Assembly: GCA_965183885.1 (NCBI GenBank)
Contig: OZ238992.1
Coordinates: 1,736,001-1,800,000, forward strand
Source: UWMA-0277 sp965183885
GTDB lineage: Bacteria > Bacteroidota > Bacteroidia > Flavobacteriales > BACL11
Direction: 5' to 3'
DNA: 64,000 nucleotides
In this document: positions 7,986 through 16,738 of the stretch, in pieces
Layout of the letters: each line of letters opens with the position of its first letter
How positions within the stretch are numbered: the stretch's first letter is position 1
Position numbers and translations under genes: made by a program
The notes under the pieces: generated by a model
The model's database searches: none
Told to the model about the DNA's origin: nothing
Seen by the model: the letters and a program-made list of their open reading frames with translations, nothing else

Positions 7986-10091
7986 CTAAAAAATTCTCTT
8001 AAAACGGAGTCTTATTGAGTTTCCTATAACTACTACGTCGGAAAAGGCCATAAATAAGGCTCCCCACATTGGATTCAGTAGTCCCATTATTGCAATAGGA
8101 ATAGCAACTAGGTTATAAGAGAAGGCCCAAAATAAGTTTTGTTTTATTGTAAGTAAAGTATGTTTTCCAATCTGTAATGATTTTGGTAGCTGTTCTAAGC
8201 TTTCATTGCTTAGTAATACAACATCGGCTGACTGTATAGCAATTTGAGTAGCGTTACCAAGTGATATTCCTACTGAAGCTTTAGCTAGGGCAGGAGCATC
8301 ATTTATTCCATCACCAACCATAGCTGTAGGAGCTATTTCTACTAAGTTTTCAATCTTTTTTATTTTATCGCTTGGTAACTGTTCACTAAAGGTTTGTTCT
8401 ATATTTAGTTCTTTTGCAATTTTATTGCATTTCTCTTTTTTATCTCCACTAAGTAGAGTAGTGCTGTAGTTGCTATTTTGTAAGGTTTTTATTACAGATT
8501 TTGTGTCCTTTTTTAGCTCATCACTAATATTAAGGCTTGCTATAAGGGTTTCATTTTTTAAGATAAACAAATCATGAGCCTCATTTGAAGTAGTGATTTT
8601 TGATGATCCAATAGTGTAACTATCTTTATTAATAGTAGCAGTAATGCTTACTCCTTTAACTTCTTTTATATTACTTAATGATAAGGGGCTACTTTCAGCT
8701 TTAAAAGCAACACATAAGGATTTTGCAATAGGGTGGGAGCTGTGTTGTTCTATATTATAAATAATGTTTTTAATCTTTTTTATATCGCCTTCGTATATAT
8801 TGAGTTCAGCAACCTTAAATTTACCTGTTGTAAGCGTTCCTGTTTTATCAAAAACAACATTCTCAATTTTAGCTAGTTTTTCTAGGGTATCGCCTCCTTT
8901 TATCAGAATTCCATTTTTTGCAGCTCTCCCTATACCTACCATTACTGCTGTTGGAGTTGCTAACCCCATAGCACAGGGACATGAAATTACTAATACAGCA
9001 ATAGCCCTAAGTAAGGCATCTTGCATTGGTATCATAAAGTAATAATGTCCAATAAAAAAGGTAAGTATTGATATTGATAAAACAACAGGTACAAATATTG
9101 CACTAACACTATCACCTAGTTTTTGGATATTTGGCTTATTATTTTGAGCATTCTTTACTAGCTCAATAATTTGTGAGAGTAGTGTGTCATCACCTACTTT
9201 TGATGCTTTTATTTTAATGCTTCCATCAGTAAGTATTGTTCCTCCAATTACTTCATTGTTTATTGTTTTATTTAGTGCAATGCTTTCTCCTGTAATCATT
9301 GATTCATCAATAAATGCATTGCCTGATATTATTGTTCCATCGGTAGGAACTTTGTCGCCAGAGTTAACAATTAAGACGTCATTTACTTTTATTTTATCAA
9401 AAGGAATCTCTGTTATTTTTCCTGCTGTTTCTTTTTTTGCAATAACTTCTTGTATAGAAGATAAATCCCCAATAGCAGTTGTAGTTTGTTGTACCGATTT
9501 GTGTTCTAATACATTTCCTAATAATACAAGAGTGATAATTGTAGCAGCAGTTTCAAAGAACAAATAATGATGCATTTCAGGTGTTCCTCCAAAAAGTACC
9601 CACCCATAGATACTATATATAAATGCAGCAGAACTACCGATAAATATAAGTACATCCATATTAGGAATACCGCTTTTTATAGAACCCCAGGCACTTTTTC
9701 CAAAATAAGAGATCCCAATTAGATAAACAGGAAGACATAGTAAAAATTGTAAGATAGGATTCTGAATAATACTATCCTCGGGTAAAAACATGTGTGAGAA
9801 TAAGGGAAGCGTAAAAAGAAGTGTGAAATAAAAATATTTTTCCACTTTTGAAAGCTTGTTTTCGTTGTTTTTTGCTGCTGATTTTATGGTGTACCCTAAA
9901 TCTTTTATGATATTTTCTACCTCTTTAGCTGTTTGTTGATTGCTTGTTTTATAGCTTGCTTCACCAGTAGAAAAATTAACATTAACATCCTCTAATCCCT
10001 TGTTTATTAAGTGTTTTTTTATGCCTGCTGCACAGTTAGCACAACTCATTCCTTCTACCTGTAATTTAATCTTTTTTGTTTCAATTTTCAT
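7986..10091 (-). CDS. copA: Copper-translocating P-type ATPase
   Basis: This 701-residue P1B-type ATPase exports Cu(I) or a related soft metal across the inner membrane. It has one N-terminal HMA domain with GMSCANC (Cys17, Cys20), followed by membrane helices. The actuator motif is TGES, and the CPC metal-binding motif is in SCPCAMG at about residues 371-373. The phosphorylation site is DKTGTLT (Asp about 415), with an HP motif in SSHPIAKSL and the hinge GDGINDAP near residue 590. All catalytic motifs are intact. The single HMA domain and CPC motif favour copper. Its start lies beside the divergent tRNA-His, and a minus-strand TATATTTG box is present at 10099-10106. Confidence 0.94.
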   Translation of the reverse strand: MKIETKKIKLQVEGMSCANCAAGIKKHLINKGLEDVNVNFSTGEASYKTSNQQTAKEVENIIKDLGYTIKSAAKNNENKLSKVEKYFYFTLLFTLPLFSHMFLPEDSIIQNPILQFLLCLPVYLIGISYFGKSAWGSIKSGIPNMDVLIFIGSSAAFIYSIYGWVLFGGTPEMHHYLFFETAATIITLVLLGNVLEHKSVQQTTTAIGDLSSIQEVIAKKETAGKITEIPFDKIKVNDVLIVNSGDKVPTDGTIISGNAFIDESMITGESIALNKTINNEVIGGTILTDGSIKIKASKVGDDTLLSQIIELVKNAQNNKPNIQKLGDSVSAIFVPVVLSISILTFFIGHYYFMIPMQDALLRAIAVLVISCPCAMGLATPTAVMVGIGRAAKNGILIKGGDTLEKLAKIENVVFDKTGTLTTGKFKVAELNIYEGDIKKIKNIIYNIEQHSSHPIAKSLCVAFKAESSPLSLSNIKEVKGVSITATINKDSYTIGSSKITTSNEAHDLFILKNETLIASLNISDELKKDTKSVIKTLQNSNYSTTLLSGDKKEKCNKIAKELNIEQTFSEQLPSDKIKKIENLVEIAPTAMVGDGINDAPALAKASVGISLGNATQIAIQSADVVLLSNESLEQLPKSLQIGKHTLLTIKQNLFWAFSYNLVAIPIAIMGLLNPMWGALFMAFSDVVVIGNSIRLRFKRIF

Positions 10092-10098
10092 AAGTGAA

Positions 10099-10106
10099 CA
10101 AATATA
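10099..10106 (-). promoter_or_regulatory. -7 element (TATATTTG) for copA
   Basis: A perfect TAnnTTTG on the minus strand, 8 bp before the copA ATG. If used, the transcript would be almost leaderless. No -33 TTTG was found at normal spacing, so this is tentative. Confidence 0.35.
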
Positions 10107-10138
10107 TATAGTTTATTCGGCATTATAGTATAAAATTA

Positions 10139-10146
10139 TATATTTG
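10139..10146 (+). promoter_or_regulatory. -7 element (TATATTTG) for tRNA-His
   Basis: A perfect TAnnTTTG box whose last base is 13 bp before the G-1 of tRNA-His. It is divergent from the copA box 32 bp away. Confidence 0.5.
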
Positions 10147-10159
10147 CAGCCTCCAAAAT

Positions 10160-10234
10160 GGTGATTGTAGCTCAGTTGGTTAGAGCACTGGTTTGTGGTG
10201 CCGGGGGTCGTGGGTTCGAATCCCATCAGTCACC
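10160..10234 (+). tRNA. tRNA-His (GTG)
   Basis: The cloverleaf can be drawn by hand. The acceptor stem is GTGATTG/CAGTCAC with the extra G-1 (10160) opposite C73 (10234), diagnostic of histidine tRNA. The D arm contains AGCTCAGTTGGTTAGAGC. The anticodon loop TTGTGGT gives anticodon GTG, and the T arm contains GGGTTCGAATCCC. The 3' CCA is not fully encoded. It stands alone between copA and the thioredoxin operon. Confidence 0.96.
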
Positions 10235-10248
10235 CATTTAAAAAAGAA

Positions 10249-10279
10249 AGGAGTTGATTTTAATAATCAACTCCTTTTT
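10249..10279 (+). terminator. Terminator between tRNA-His and the thioredoxin operon
   Basis: An AGGAGTTGATT / AATCAACTCCT hairpin is followed by a T run on the plus strand. On the minus strand an A/T-rich tail also follows, so it can end both the tRNA transcript and the convergent operon whose last stop codon is at 10280. Confidence 0.85.
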
Positions 10280-10768
10280 TTATTTCTTATAAATTCTAAG
10301 TCCTCGTAGTAATTGGGCCTTGGGTTGGAAGCCTGGAAACTGAGCTATTTTCTCATGATTTCCATTGATGATGATTACATCAGGCCAATAGTAATTTCCA
10401 TTAACAGGAGCAACCAATTCTGCATATAAGTTATGTCTCCAAGGAGCATCTTCTTCAGCAGGATGATCATTTACATAAGTTTTTCCATTATAAACAATAG
10501 GCTCCTTACTTCTCCCATTTATCATTACAGGGAAATAATTTTCGTTTATTTCCTTTACAACAGTAGGATCAGTTAAAGTAATTTTCTTCATTTTATCGCA
10601 GTATTCACATCCTGGACGATAAAATAAGATAAGTATTTTTTTATCGTATTTCTTAGCAAATTTCTCTGCCTTCTCTAATGAAATCCAATCAATTTTAGCC
10701 TTTCCACCTCCTTGTGATAGGGCAAGAAAAGGGCTAATGATTAGTAAAAAAAGAAGTATTTTTTTCAT
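10280..10768 (-). CDS. Exported thioredoxin-like protein (CEYC)
   Basis: This 162-residue protein has an N-terminal signal peptide (about residues 1-19) and a thioredoxin fold with the redox motif CEYC at Cys54/Cys57, inside ILFYRPGCEYCDKM. It resembles the DsbD-gamma/thioredoxin_7 type of periplasmic reductases. The start ATG overlaps the stop of the upstream paralogue by one base, so the two are translationally coupled. The CEYC rather than CGPC active site suggests a periplasmic thiol-disulfide role different from cytoplasmic thioredoxin. The partner is unknown; apocytochrome or other envelope thiols are plausible. Confidence 0.85.
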   Translation of the reverse strand: MKKILLFLLIISPFLALSQGGGKAKIDWISLEKAEKFAKKYDKKILILFYRPGCEYCDKMKKITLTDPTVVKEINENYFPVMINGRSKEPIVYNGKTYVNDHPAEEDAPWRHNLYAELVAPVNGNYYWPDVIIINGNHEKIAQFPGFQPKAQLLRGLRIYKK

Positions 10769-11235
10769 TATTTGTTCTTTAAGATTTTATTAGCTCCTGC
10801 AATCCAAGCTTTTGGTCCTCCTCTAACATAACCTTGTGAACCTAATTTGTTAAAGTTTACTTTGTTGTCAGCTGCTATTGTTGGATTAACAAGCCAAACA
10901 GTAGGGTAGCCTCTAACTCCAAACATCTGAGCTAATTCTCTATTTTGTTTCTTCAAGTCCTCTGAGATAGGAGTTCTTTTAGGAAAATCTAACTCAACTA
11001 AAATTACTGAGCTATTTGCCCATTTTTTAAATTCAGGCTTATGGAAGACTTCTTTCTGTAATTTTATACACCATCCGCACCAATCGCTACCTGTAAAAAA
11101 GAAGAATAAAGGTTTTCCTGTTTCTACTGATTTACTAATGGCTTTGTTTACATCAGTATGCCAAACTAAATCTTTTTCTTGTGCAAATCCACTTAGAGTG
11201 AATGCTACTAATAGTATTGCTAATATTTTTTTCAT
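10768..11235 (-). CDS. Exported thioredoxin-like protein (CGWC)
   Basis: This 155-residue protein has a signal peptide (residues 1-19, GFAQ cleavage region) and a thioredoxin-like domain with TGSDWCGWCIKL (Cys53/Cys56). A cis-proline loop (VRGYPTVWLVNP) is near residue 120. It belongs to the thioredoxin_7/DUF255-like group. It forms a tandem with the CEYC paralogue downstream. The upstream POT transporter ends 26 bp before it on the same strand, with no clear promoter between, so the three may be one transcript. Confidence 0.87.
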   Translation of the reverse strand: MKKILAILLVAFTLSGFAQEKDLVWHTDVNKAISKSVETGKPLFFFFTGSDWCGWCIKLQKEVFHKPEFKKWANSSVILVELDFPKRTPISEDLKKQNRELAQMFGVRGYPTVWLVNPTIAADNKVNFNKLGSQGYVRGGPKAWIAGANKILKNK

Positions 11236-11261
11236 TGTAATATGTTTTGTTTTTTAATTGA

Positions 11262-12881
11262 TTAGTGAACGCCGTGCATCCATTTTTTTAATACTGGAGA
11301 TAGGATAAACGCTAAAATAGCCATTCCTATTGCAACAATACCTACTTGTGTAAATACTGAGGTGTAATTTACTAATGATTGTACTCCTTCTACAGTTGAT
11401 TCAGAATATCCTCCTGCAAAACCAGTTACTTTCTCAATCATAGTAGTCATAAATCCTGCTTCAGGAACTGTTCCTGCTTCTGAGCTTGTTGTTAATTTTG
11501 CAATTGCTCCTGAAATATAGTGTGCGTAAGATGAAGATAAGAAATAAACTCCCATCATAAAGGCAGTCATGCTTTTTGGAGATAGTTCAGTTACTTTACT
11601 AAGACCGATAGGAGAGATGAATAATTCTCCAGTAGTTAATAGTAAATAACCTATCATTAAGAACATAAATGGAGTACGACCTGCTGCGTCCATATACTGA
11701 GCACTCATTGCAAAAACTAAGAATCCTAATCCTAATTGTAAAATACCTAAAGCAAATTTAATAGGAGTAGTAGGGTTTCTTTGTGTTTTTGATAAATATA
11801 CCCACATCATAGAAAATGGAATTGCTAAGAAGATAATATAACCAGGATTAATAGCATTTGTTTGTGATGCATTTAATAGAGTAAGGTTTACATTACGCTC
11901 AGCAAAAAGAGTAATTGCAGTTCCTGCAAGCTCAAAGAACGACCAGAACACAGTAATTAATAAAGTTAAAACTAAAACGCTTACAAGTCTGAATACCTCC
12001 ATACGAGAAAGTTCAGTCATTTTCTTAGCAATAATTCCTAAGATAACAACTCCTAGTAAAGAAAGTAATGAAGAATGTAATTGCATTCCTTCAAGTACTT
12101 CCATAGCATTATTCTTAACTAAGAAAGCAGCAACAGGAACCATTAAAGCAGCAACTAAGTAGAAGAAGTAATCTGTACGCATTCCGTACATTTTTTTCTC
12201 AACATATTCGGCAGGTTGGTTTCCATTATCACCAAAAACACCAGCACTCATACCTCTCATAAATACCAATAAACCAGCAAGCATACCAATACCAGCAGCA
12301 CCAAATCCATAGTGCCATCCGTATTCATAACCTAGCCATCCACAAGCTAAAGGAGCTATAAAAGCACCTGCATTTATTCCCATATAAAAGATTGTAAATC
12401 CAGAATCTCTTCTGTCATCTCCTTCAGGGTATAAACGACCTACCATAGTAGAGATATTAGGTTTAAAGAATCCATTACCTACAATTAGCAGAGCTAAGGC
12501 AGCATAAAAGAAAAAGTTATTAATTGCTGAAACTTCAAAGCCTCCAAAACCAGTTTCAAAATAAAAGGCCATAAAAAAGTGACCTAAAGCCATAAGGATA
12601 CCACCTAGCATAATTGACTTCTTAAAGCCAATAAACTTATCGGCTATCATACCTCCTAGTACAGGAGTTGCATATACTAATGATCCGTAAGCAGCAAATA
12701 TTCCAAAGGACATTTCTTCTCTGTAAGCTTCATCAGTAATGTAGGTAAAAAATTCATTTACCATGTAAAGTGTAAGTAAGGCACGCATTCCGTAATAAGA
12801 AAAACGTTCCCAAAGTTCTGCGAAAAATAAATAGAACAGTCCTTTAGGGTGTCCAAATAGTTGGTTGTCTTGATTTGTCAT
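11262..12881 (-). CDS. POT/PTR-family proton-dependent oligopeptide transporter
   Basis: This 539-residue membrane protein imports di- and tripeptides with protons. It carries the POT signature ELWERFSYYGMR (Glu22, Glu25, Arg26, Phe27) on the first helix and the second family signature around NGFFKPNISTMVGRLY. About 14 hydrophobic segments are visible, as usual for the family. In Flavobacteriia this transporter typically supplies peptides to cytoplasmic peptidases. Here the next gene upstream on the same strand is a DPP-IV-like peptidase, so the pair fits a peptide-use function. It could equally be named DtpT-like; substrate preference cannot be read from the sequence. Confidence 0.93.
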   Translation of the reverse strand: MTNQDNQLFGHPKGLFYLFFAELWERFSYYGMRALLTLYMVNEFFTYITDEAYREEMSFGIFAAYGSLVYATPVLGGMIADKFIGFKKSIMLGGILMALGHFFMAFYFETGFGGFEVSAINNFFFYAALALLIVGNGFFKPNISTMVGRLYPEGDDRRDSGFTIFYMGINAGAFIAPLACGWLGYEYGWHYGFGAAGIGMLAGLLVFMRGMSAGVFGDNGNQPAEYVEKKMYGMRTDYFFYLVAALMVPVAAFLVKNNAMEVLEGMQLHSSLLSLLGVVILGIIAKKMTELSRMEVFRLVSVLVLTLLITVFWSFFELAGTAITLFAERNVNLTLLNASQTNAINPGYIIFLAIPFSMMWVYLSKTQRNPTTPIKFALGILQLGLGFLVFAMSAQYMDAAGRTPFMFLMIGYLLLTTGELFISPIGLSKVTELSPKSMTAFMMGVYFLSSSYAHYISGAIAKLTTSSEAGTVPEAGFMTTMIEKVTGFAGGYSESTVEGVQSLVNYTSVFTQVGIVAIGMAILAFILSPVLKKWMHGVH

Positions 12882-12926
12882 AGTTATGTTATAAAATTAG
12901 GTTGCCGAAAATAGTAATTTTTTTGA

Positions 12927-15080
12927 TTATAGATTCTCTAAAATAAAATCAGTCATCTTTTTATATAAATGATAGCGAGTATTACCTCCGTATATCCCAT
13001 GGTTTTTATCAGGATAAATAAATAAATTAAATTGTTTATCTGCTTTAACTAATGCAGAAATCATTTCCATAGTATTTTGAACATGTACATTGTCATCAGC
13101 ACTTCCATGTACTAATAAGTAATGCCCTTTTAGTTTATCTACATGGTTAATAGGAGAGTTGTTGTCATATCCACCTGCATTTTCTTGTGGTGTTTGCATG
13201 TAGCGCTCAGTATAAATATTATCGTAATACCTCCAGTTAGTTACTGGGGCAACAGCAATAGCTAAACTAAATACATCAGCGCCTTTTGTTATGGCTAAAG
13301 AGGACATATAACCTCCATAACTCCAACCTTGAATTCCTATTCTGTTAGCATCAATATAGGATAATTCTCCAAAATATTTTGCTGCATTTATTTGGTCAAT
13401 AGTCTCATATTTTCCAAGTTCTTTATAGGTCATTTTTTTAAACTCAGCACCTTTTCCTCCTGTACCTCTGTTGTCTACACAGGCTACTATATAGCCCTTT
13501 TGTGCTAGCATCTGGTACCAGTAGTAATTGTTCCATCCAAAACCATTCGTTACTTGTTGTGACCCTGGCCCTCCGTATAAAAACATGTAAAGAGGATATT
13601 CTTTGTTTGGGTCAAAATTTGGAGGTTTTATCATCCATGCATTTAGCTCTGCATCTTCAGTTTTAATAGTTAAGAACTCTTTGTTTGATAGGGTAAAGCT
13701 ATCTACTTTATTAGTAAATTCTTCATTGCTTTCTAATGTTTTTATTTCTTTCCCATCTGCTAAGTGTAAAGTAAACTCAGGAGCTGAGTTTGCATTAGAA
13801 TAGTTATTAAGGTAATATTTTAGACCTTTACTAAATGATGTTGTATTTGTTCCTGTTTTAGTGCTTAATTTTCTTTTAGAGTCTGTCTCCAGATTCTGCA
13901 TATAAAGCGTGCGGTTAATTGACCCTTCTTCTGTAGAAGTGTAGTAAATCTCCATTTTGTCGCTATTAACACCATGGTAGGCAGTTACTTCCCAATCTCC
14001 TTTAGTAATTTGTTCTTCTGATCCATCTAATCCTTTAATGTATATATGGTTATATCCGCTTTTTTCGGAAGTCCAGATGAATAAATCATTAGGTAAAAAA
14101 GTAAGGTTGTCATGGACATCAATGTAGTATTTGTCTTTTTCGGTAAATAAAATTTTATTGCTAGCATCATCAGTATTTGCTAAAATAAAATCTAATTCGT
14201 TTTGATGACGGTTCATACCATAAAGTGCGAGTACTTTAGGATTATTTGTCCATTTAATTCTTGGAATATATTCGTAATCTTTTTCAGTATAAATATAAGT
14301 GCTTTTATCATTTGCAAGATTATAGAAGTATACTTTTACAGTTGAATTATCTTCTCCAGCCTTTGGGTATTTAAATACTTCTTGTGTAGGATATAACCCG
14401 CCCTTAAACATATCCATAGAGAACTCTTTAACATGAGCTTCATTAAATTTATAGTAAGCAATATGCTCCCCGTCAGGAGCCCACTCAAAAGAGCGTACTA
14501 AAGCAAACTCTTCTTCATATACCCAATCAGAAGCACCATTAATGATATGGTTCTTCTTACCATCTGTAGTTACTTGAGTAACTTTTTCAGTTCGTAAATT
14601 TTTAATGTAAAGATTGTTTTCAAAAACATAGGCTACTTTATTTCCTTTAGGAGAAAATGTAGCATACATTACTTTGTCGTCACTAAGTTTTTTAAGATTG
14701 TCATTATGTACATCATAAATATAACAAACTGATTTGCTAGAGTGACGGTATATTTTTTCTGTTTCTGTTTCAAGTAAAAGCTGTTTTTCATCAGCACTAA
14801 AGGTGTAAGCTTTTATTTTTGGAATATCAAAGTCATTGCTTTTAAAGATAGTACGTGCTTTTTTACCATTCTTAAATTTATACTTAGTAATTTTCTGTCC
14901 TTCCTCTGAACTTTCTATTGTAGTATAATGTTCACCATCATTCATAGCATTAAAGCCTCCTATGTATTTTGGGTAAAAAGTATAATTACGCCATAGGTCT
15001 TCTAAGCTGATATCTTTTTTCTGAGAAAAAACTGGAGCACTTATTAGAATGCTTAGGGTTATTATTAGTATTTTTTTCAT
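12927..15080 (-). CDS. S9 family dipeptidyl peptidase IV-like peptidase
   Basis: The start is set at the ATG at 15080, because MKKILIITLSILISAPVFSQ is a good signal peptide; a longer in-frame extension to 15146 would bury it. The 717-residue protein has an N-terminal DPP-IV beta-propeller and a C-terminal alpha/beta hydrolase domain. Ser587 lies in GWSYGGYMS, the Asp in HGSADDNVH and the His in DKNHGIYG. The Glu-Glu motif for substrate amino-terminus binding is likely in DWVYEEEFALVR. It cleaves X-Pro or X-Ala dipeptides, probably in the periplasm. It lies 45 bp upstream of the POT transporter on the same strand, consistent with dipeptide release followed by uptake. Confidence 0.93.
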   Translation of the reverse strand: MKKILIITLSILISAPVFSQKKDISLEDLWRNYTFYPKYIGGFNAMNDGEHYTTIESSEEGQKITKYKFKNGKKARTIFKSNDFDIPKIKAYTFSADEKQLLLETETEKIYRHSSKSVCYIYDVHNDNLKKLSDDKVMYATFSPKGNKVAYVFENNLYIKNLRTEKVTQVTTDGKKNHIINGASDWVYEEEFALVRSFEWAPDGEHIAYYKFNEAHVKEFSMDMFKGGLYPTQEVFKYPKAGEDNSTVKVYFYNLANDKSTYIYTEKDYEYIPRIKWTNNPKVLALYGMNRHQNELDFILANTDDASNKILFTEKDKYYIDVHDNLTFLPNDLFIWTSEKSGYNHIYIKGLDGSEEQITKGDWEVTAYHGVNSDKMEIYYTSTEEGSINRTLYMQNLETDSKRKLSTKTGTNTTSFSKGLKYYLNNYSNANSAPEFTLHLADGKEIKTLESNEEFTNKVDSFTLSNKEFLTIKTEDAELNAWMIKPPNFDPNKEYPLYMFLYGGPGSQQVTNGFGWNNYYWYQMLAQKGYIVACVDNRGTGGKGAEFKKMTYKELGKYETIDQINAAKYFGELSYIDANRIGIQGWSYGGYMSSLAITKGADVFSLAIAVAPVTNWRYYDNIYTERYMQTPQENAGGYDNNSPINHVDKLKGHYLLVHGSADDNVHVQNTMEMISALVKADKQFNLFIYPDKNHGIYGGNTRYHLYKKMTDFILENL

Positions 15081-15098
15081 TAGTATGTGCTTTTTAGA

Positions 15099-15127
15099 TT
15101 TGGAAATGGCGAATTTAATTAAATTTG
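15099..15127 (+). promoter_or_regulatory. Promoter of the GlcD-type oxidase gene (leaderless)
   Basis: TTTG (15099-15102), 17 bp spacer, TAAATTTG (15120-15127): a full Bacteroidota consensus promoter. The ATG at 15132 begins only 5 bp after the last G of the -7 box, so transcription should start at or next to the start codon. Confidence 0.65.
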
Positions 15128-15131
15128 TGCA

Positions 15132-16532
15132 ATGGATTACAAGCAAATTGATAATGATGCTATTTCTTTTTTTAGAAGGGTAGTAGGTGAAGAGTATTTA
15201 TTTTCAGACTCTCAAAGTTTACTGGACTATGGACATGATGAAACGGAGGACTTATCTTTTCCTCCACAGGTAGTGTTAAAGCCAAAAACTACTGAGCAAG
15301 TTGCTGAAATTATTAAATATTGTAATACACATAATATTGCAGTAACTCCTTGTGGTGCCCGTACAGGATTAAGTGGAGGTAGCCTTCCAATTTGTGGAGG
15401 AGTAGCTTTAAGTATGGAGCGTTTTAATACGATACTTGCTATTGATGAGCGTAACCTACAGGCAATTGTTGAGCCTGGAATTATTAATCAAAATTTTAGA
15501 GATGCTGTTGAGGAAAAAGGATTGTTTTATCCTCCTGATCCTTCAAGTAAAGGAAGTAGTTTCTTAGGAGGAAATTTAGCTGAAAATGCAGGAGGACCAA
15601 AAGCGTTAAAATACGGAGTTACTAAGGATTATGTATTAAACTTAGAAATAGTATTGCCTACAGGAGAAATAATTTGGACAGGAGCTAATGTGCTTAAAAA
15701 TGCAACAGGTTATGATTTAACAGCTCTAATGCTAGGAAGTGAAGGTACACTTGGAGTTATCACTAAAATTGTAGTTAAACTTATTCCTTTGCCTACAAAG
15801 GATATTACACTGCTTATTCCTTTTAGTTCTTCCGAGAAAGCTTGCGAAGCTGTTTCGGCAGTATTTAGGGAAGGAATTACTCCTTCTGCTTTAGAATTTA
15901 TTGAGCGTGATGCTATAGTTTGGACTTTAAAGTATACTGATATTCAATTGGAAATTGCTGACGAAGTACAAGCACATTTATTAGTTGAGGTTGATGGTGA
16001 TGATATGGGATTGCTGTATAAAGATTGTGAGCGTATTGCAGCAGTTATGGAGCAGTATGGCTGTGGTGAGATACTCTTGGCAGATAGCGAAAGTCAGAAA
16101 AATCAGTTATGGAAACTAAGAAGAGCAATAGGAGAGGCGGTAAAATCTAATTCTATTTATAAAGAAGAAGATACTGTTGTTCCTAGAGCAGAGCTAGCCA
16201 AGCTTTTAAAAGGAGTAAAAGAGATTGGAAAAGCTTATGGTTTTACTTCTGTTTGTTATGGGCATGCTGGAGATGGTAATCTGCATATAAACATTATAAA
16301 AGGGGAGATGAGTGATGAAGATTGGAATACAAAACTTACTTTTGGAATTAGAGAAATATTTGAACTTACCAAAAGCTTAGGAGGTACACTAAGCGGCGAA
16401 CACGGAATAGGCTTAGTGCAAAAAAGTTATATGGATATAGTCTTTTCTGAAAAAGCTTTAGACTTACAAAAAGGAATTAAAAACCTCTTTGATCCTAATG
16501 GGATTTTGAACCCTGGAAAAATCTTAGAATAA
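15132..16532 (+). CDS. glcD: FAD-linked oxidase, GlcD (glycolate/D-lactate oxidase) type
   Basis: This 466-residue cytoplasmic flavoprotein of the FAD_binding_4 / FAD-oxidase_C family oxidises D-2-hydroxyacids such as glycolate or D-lactate. The FAD-binding half has CGARTGLSGGSLP, PDPSSKGSSFLGGN and a TGYDLTALMLGSEGTLGV segment. The C-terminal half has the family motif CYGHAGDGNLHINI near residue 377 and GEHGIGL. There is no separate glcE/glcF neighbour and no CxxC iron-sulfur extension, so the electron acceptor and exact substrate are uncertain. The start is supported by the promoter immediately upstream. Confidence 0.9.
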   Translation: MDYKQIDNDAISFFRRVVGEEYLFSDSQSLLDYGHDETEDLSFPPQVVLKPKTTEQVAEIIKYCNTHNIAVTPCGARTGLSGGSLPICGGVALSMERFNTILAIDERNLQAIVEPGIINQNFRDAVEEKGLFYPPDPSSKGSSFLGGNLAENAGGPKALKYGVTKDYVLNLEIVLPTGEIIWTGANVLKNATGYDLTALMLGSEGTLGVITKIVVKLIPLPTKDITLLIPFSSSEKACEAVSAVFREGITPSALEFIERDAIVWTLKYTDIQLEIADEVQAHLLVEVDGDDMGLLYKDCERIAAVMEQYGCGEILLADSESQKNQLWKLRRAIGEAVKSNSIYKEEDTVVPRAELAKLLKGVKEIGKAYGFTSVCYGHAGDGNLHINIIKGEMSDEDWNTKLTFGIREIFELTKSLGGTLSGEHGIGLVQKSYMDIVFSEKALDLQKGIKNLFDPNGILNPGKILE

Positions 16533-16704
16533 AAGAACAAATACTATTTAGTACAGATAAAAATAGATAAATAATTAGGGTGTATGGAATAGCAATAATC
16601 CAATTTCCTAAGGACTTAAAGCTTGTAAGGTCATAATAGCCCTCATCAATAAAAAGTAGAAATAAGGTAATTAGAAAAGCGTATAATAATCGTTTTTTAT
16701 TCAT
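16495..16704 (-). CDS. Small two-helix membrane protein
   Basis: This 69-residue ORF has a basic N-terminus (MNKKRLLYAF) and two hydrophobic segments (about residues 7-19 and 34-61), ending in a basic tail. I do not recognise a family. Its 3' end overlaps the convergent glcD end by 38 bp. A perfect minus-strand TACTTTTG -7 box at 16727-16734, 23 bp upstream of its ATG, supports it as a real gene rather than a shadow. Membrane location is inferred only from hydrophobicity. Confidence 0.55.
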   Translation of the reverse strand: MNKKRLLYAFLITLFLLFIDEGYYDLTSFKSLGNWIIAIPYTLIIYLFLSVLNSICSFILRFFQGSKSH

Positions 16705-16726
16705 TTTAATTAGTTTAGTTTTGTTC

Positions 16727-16734
16727 CAAAAGTA
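16727..16734 (-). promoter_or_regulatory. -7 element (TACTTTTG) for the 69-residue membrane protein
   Basis: A perfect TAnnTTTG on the minus strand, 23 bp before the ATG at 16704. It sits in the 34-bp gap after the GIN-domain lipoprotein gene. No clear -33 partner. Confidence 0.4.
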
Positions 16735-16738
16735 TGTT

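Noticed and set aside
9184..9567. 127-residue plus-strand ORF inside copA
   Set aside because: Antisense shadow of the intact P-type ATPase; composition is hydrophobic and Ser/Thr-rich as expected for an antisense frame, with no promoter.
10160..10234. tRNA-His as an integration site
   Set aside because: No integrase, no duplicated tRNA 3' end and ordinary core genes on both sides.
7986..15080. Metal-resistance island around copA
   Set aside because: Neighbours are thioredoxin-like, POT and DPP-IV genes typical of the core; no other metal genes.
15081..15146. N-terminal extension of the DPP-IV-like peptidase
   Set aside because: It would place the signal peptide internally and overlaps the divergent glcD start; ATG 15080 is better.
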